NCBI GenBank assembly: GCA_016763115.1
Contig: JAESUL010000211.1
Location: 1 to 8,781, forward strand
Length of the DNA stretch: 8,781 nt
DNA from: Phycisphaerales bacterium
Lineage (GTDB): Bacteria; Planctomycetota; Phycisphaerae; Phycisphaerales; UBA1924
Reading direction: 5' to 3'
Made by a program: the position numbers and the translations under genes. This document shows, in pieces, positions 7,587 to 8,781 of this stretch. Below the pieces are notes generated by a model that was not told the DNA's origin, ran no database searches, and worked only from the letters and a program-made list of their open reading frames with translations. Every line of letters starts with the position of its first letter. Position 1 is the stretch's first letter.

Positions 7587-7863
7587 ACTTTGCGATGAGT
7601 TCGATCTTTGTTTTATAGCGGGGGTCAGCAGATTGTGCGGAGAGGGCGGAAACTATTTGGCAAGAATGACGGCCTATCGCTGCTTGATTTGTTGAGTTTG
7701 TGTTTCTCTTGGGGTTCAGAAACCCTATCTGGGTCTCAAGTGAACACGGTTGCTGGGATCGCTTGCGCGATGCGAGCCGAAGCCTTGGCGGGTTGGGTGG
7801 TAGATCATTATGATACGGGAATGTGCACACAAAACCAATCGCGAATGTATTTGTTTCACGGTT
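7587..7863. other. Non-coding stretch between the lipoprotein gene and the transposase remnant
   Basis: I see no credible gene here. A TTG-initiated frame at 7608-7886 has no Shine-Dalgarno sequence and no recognisable protein character. The stretch holds the left arm of the 24-nt inverted repeat (7706-7729) and a small hairpin (ATCGC/GCGAT, near 7758-7772). It is probably the downstream flank of the decayed insertion sequence. Confidence 0.5.
7706..7729 (-). repeat. Left arm of a 24-nt inverted repeat pair
   Basis: Read on the minus strand, 7706-7729 matches 8155-8178 on the plus strand at 22 of 24 positions (GATAGGGTTT...TGAACCC...AAGAG). Each arm also contains its own hairpin, GGGTT/AACCC with a 4-nt loop. 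The pair brackets the transposase remnant, so it may be connected with the old insertion element, but the right arm lies close to or inside the expected transposase coding region, which does not fit simple terminal inverted repeats. Confidence 0.55.
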
Positions 7864-8123
7864 TTACTTCTTTGAAATGTGAATGATTGAGGCTGCTCGG
7901 AAGTAGTTCCGGAGCAGTCCGCCGAGTCGGGTGTCGCATTTGATCTCACCAGCTACTGACGGTGGACCACTGCTTATGATCGGTCAATTTTCTACTCCCT
8001 GATGCGGGCGTTTATGGTGGTAGTGCGGGGCATATTCACCAATGAGATAATCGAGATGCTTTCCGCCAACAGGGATAAAGTGATTAAGGCAAGGATCGGC
8101 CGAACGCCAAGAGTTTCGGCAAA
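7864..8123 (-). pseudogene. Decayed C-terminal fragment of an IS3/IS481-type DDE (rve-domain) transposase
   Basis: On the minus strand, one frame from about 8091 to a TAA at 7866-7864 reads CLNHFIPVGGKHLDYL, then HYHHKRPHQGVEN, an in-frame TGA at 7986-7984, and then GEIKCDTRLGGLLRNYF close to the end. The phrases CLNHF..G.KHLDYL and RPHQG.EN are the typical end of the integrase catalytic core of IS3/IS481-like transposases, and GGLLRNYFRAA resembles the usual C-terminal tail of one such group. Further upstream the similarity continues only in another frame (FAET at 8123-8112, then VR..I), so there is at least one frame shift and probably a small deletion. About two thirds of a normal transposase, including the first two catalytic acidic residues, is missing. 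It is non-functional. It shows past insertion-element activity beside the efflux cluster. Confidence 0.8.
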
Positions 8124-8154
8124 TGTGGGGCTTTCATGGGCAATCCAGGGTGCG

Positions 8155-8178
8155 GATAGGGTTTTTGAACCCAAAGAG
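8155..8178 (+). repeat. Right arm of the 24-nt inverted repeat pair
   Basis: This arm matches the reverse complement of 7706-7729 with two mismatches in 24. It contains the hairpin GGGTT (8159-8163), loop TTTG, AACCC (8168-8172). It lies just 5' of the recognisable transposase remnant on the minus strand. Confidence 0.55.
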
Positions 8179-8188
8179 GGCGGGGTTT

Positions 8189-8201
8189 TTGATTAAATCA
8201 A
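8189..8201. other. 13-nt palindrome TTGATT-A-AATCAA
   Basis: TTGATT and AATCAA are perfect inverted half-sites separated by one A. It lies between the inverted repeat arm and the right direct repeat, 126 nt before the methyltransferase start. It could be an operator half-site pair or chance AT-rich symmetry; nothing else supports a regulatory role. Confidence 0.2.
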
Positions 8202-8208
8202 GCTGATT

Positions 8209-8248
8209 CTGAGAGACTGAATGCCATATGTTTGAACACACTCCGTTT
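8209..8248 (+). repeat. Right copy of the 40-nt imperfect direct repeat flanking the efflux cluster
   Basis: It matches 324-363 in the same orientation at 32 of 40 positions. Here the shared ATGCCATATG is followed within two codons by a stop in the frame that is open in the left copy, so this copy does not begin a protein. It ends 78 nt before the methyltransferase start, marking the right border of the efflux cluster and transposase remnant. Confidence 0.6.
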
Positions 8249-8268
8249 GAGCCCGTGGCAGAAGGGCC

Positions 8269-8293
8269 GTACCATCATCGGCGGTGATGGTGC
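8269..8293 (+). terminator. Stem-loop followed by CCCTTTT upstream of the methyltransferase gene
   Basis: ACCATCA (8271-8277) pairs with TGATGGT (8285-8291) around a 7-nt loop. Two further pairs, a T-G wobble and a G-C, extend the stem to 9 bp. CCC and TTTT follow (8294-8300). The short T-run makes a weak terminator; a 5' leader hairpin of the next gene is the alternative. Confidence 0.35.
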
Positions 8294-8326
8294 CCCTTTT
8301 CTCCCCTTGTGACAAGTTGCCCAGTT

Positions 8327-8781
8327 ATGAATCAGATTGATCCAATGAAAAAGAGGCTCACGCGGATTACCTGCGCCGAGCATGTCACGCCCTTCCTCCG
8401 GCGCGAGGTCGAGGCTCTGGGCTACGAGATCCAGGACGAGGACCATGTCGCGGTGCACATCGGGGCAACGCTCGAAGATTGCATGCGCCTGAACCTGCAC
8501 CTGCGGACCGCCAACCACACCTTTTGGCTGCTCTCGCGGTTCCGGTGCCCGTCGCTCAATGCGTTGGTGACGCAGGCCAATGCCATTGCGTGGGAAGAGC
8601 TGATCGAGAACGATTCGTATTTCACCATCACCTCGAACATCGAGCACCACAGCATCGACAACACGATGTATCCAAATCTGGTCCTCAAAGACACGATTGT
8701 CGATCGGATCAAGGACCGCACCGGCGCACGCCCAGACACCGGCTCGGACCGATCGTGTGTTGTGATCCAGCTTGTCTGGAA
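8327..8781 (+). CDS. rlmL: RlmL-type THUMP-domain 23S rRNA guanine methyltransferase, N-terminal part, cut by the right edge
   Basis: The frame is open from 8327 to the window end (151 codons). The visible part matches the N-terminal ferredoxin-like plus THUMP region of RlmL/YcbY, which methylates 23S rRNA (m2G2445 in E. coli) using S-adenosylmethionine. The start ITCAEHVTPFLRREVEALG corresponds to the STARGLEELLKTELENLG region of E. coli RlmL. Later, MYPNLVLKDTIVDRIKDRTG and a DTGSDRSCVVIQLVW segment correspond to the E. coli stretch QYGAMKVKDAIVDAF...APDIRVNVWL. The Rossmann methyltransferase domain lies beyond the window. The start may be 8327 or the in-frame ATG at 8345; neither has a good Shine-Dalgarno sequence. 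In the first 40 codons from 8345, 35 end in G or C, against 23 of the first 40 in czcC, fitting a host core gene next to acquired DNA. Confidence 0.82.
   Translation, partial: MNQIDPMKKRLTRITCAEHVTPFLRREVEALGYEIQDEDHVAVHIGATLEDCMRLNLHLRTANHTFWLLSRFRCPSLNALVTQANAIAWEELIENDSYFTITSNIEHHSIDNTMYPNLVLKDTIVDRIKDRTGARPDTGSDRSCVVIQLVW

Noticed and set aside
7608..7886. Plus-strand open frame of 92 codons
   Set aside because: It has a TTG start without a Shine-Dalgarno sequence and no recognisable features, and its 3' end overlaps the transposase remnant on the other strand.
7891..7919. Strong imperfect hairpin (CTGCTCGGAA / TTCCGGAGCAG) as a terminator or ncRNA
   Set aside because: It has no T-run on either strand and lies within the transposase remnant's coding frame (GGLLRNYFRAA), which explains the sequence.
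8155..8178. GGGTTC-like element as the T-arm of a tRNA
   Set aside because: The arm spacing does not allow a 5-bp stem with a 7-nt loop, and no acceptor, D or anticodon arms can be built around it.
7992..8196. Short open frames on both strands (about 60 codons each)
   Set aside because: They are out-of-frame readings of the decayed transposase. The real coding signal on the minus strand is in a different frame and is interrupted.
8198..8650. Minus-strand open frame of 150 codons
   Set aside because: It is antisense to the clear RlmL/THUMP coding sequence, whose homology and codon pattern are on the plus strand.
1..8781. CRISPR array or tandem repeats
   Set aside because: No regularly spaced repeats were seen. 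The only notable repeats are the two-copy direct and inverted pairs described.

Overview
The window holds a heavy-metal efflux gene cluster of the CzcCBA (HME-RND) type from a Gram-negative bacterium. The cluster runs on the + strand from about 336 to 7586. Four envelope proteins start with hydrophobic export signals, three of them with a lipobox cysteine, and the set would build an inner membrane/periplasm/outer membrane efflux complex. The RND permease motif style, the His-rich lipoprotein and the transposase remnant remind me of Planctomycetota (Phycisphaerae-like), but this is recollection, not proof.

Layout. Positions 1-280 on the minus strand carry the 5' part of an unrecognised gene running off the left edge. 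At 336-803 is a small membrane-anchored His-rich protein. It is followed by an outer membrane factor lipoprotein (czcC-like, 895-2325), a periplasmic adaptor lipoprotein (czcB-like, 2322-3737) and the 1067-residue RND pump (czcA-like, 3747-6950). Stop/start spacing is a 4-bp overlap (C/B) and a 9-bp gap (B/A), so these three are one operon. After a 93-bp gap with a perfect 7-bp stem-loop comes a second His/Asp-rich lipoprotein (7044-7586). From 7587 to 8326 there is no intact gene. This stretch holds the decayed C-terminal end of an IS3/IS481-type DDE transposase on the minus strand (about 7864-8123, with an in-frame stop and frame shifts), a 24-nt inverted repeat pair (7706-7729 / 8155-8178) and several stem-loops. 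From 8327 to the right edge runs the N-terminal part of an RlmL-type THUMP-domain rRNA methyltransferase, a core gene with visibly more G/C-ending codons than the efflux genes.

How the genes fit together. CzcA-like would use the proton gradient to move a divalent metal ion, CzcB-like would bridge to the CzcC-like channel, and the two His-rich exported proteins at either end of the cluster are candidate periplasmic metal binders (inference). No metal-sensing regulator lies in the window.

The most notable structural signal is a 40-nt imperfect direct repeat (324-363 and 8209-8248; 32/40 identical, first 22 nt 20/22). It brackets the whole efflux cluster plus the transposase remnant. With the composition contrast, it suggests that the cluster is an inserted module between two host genes.
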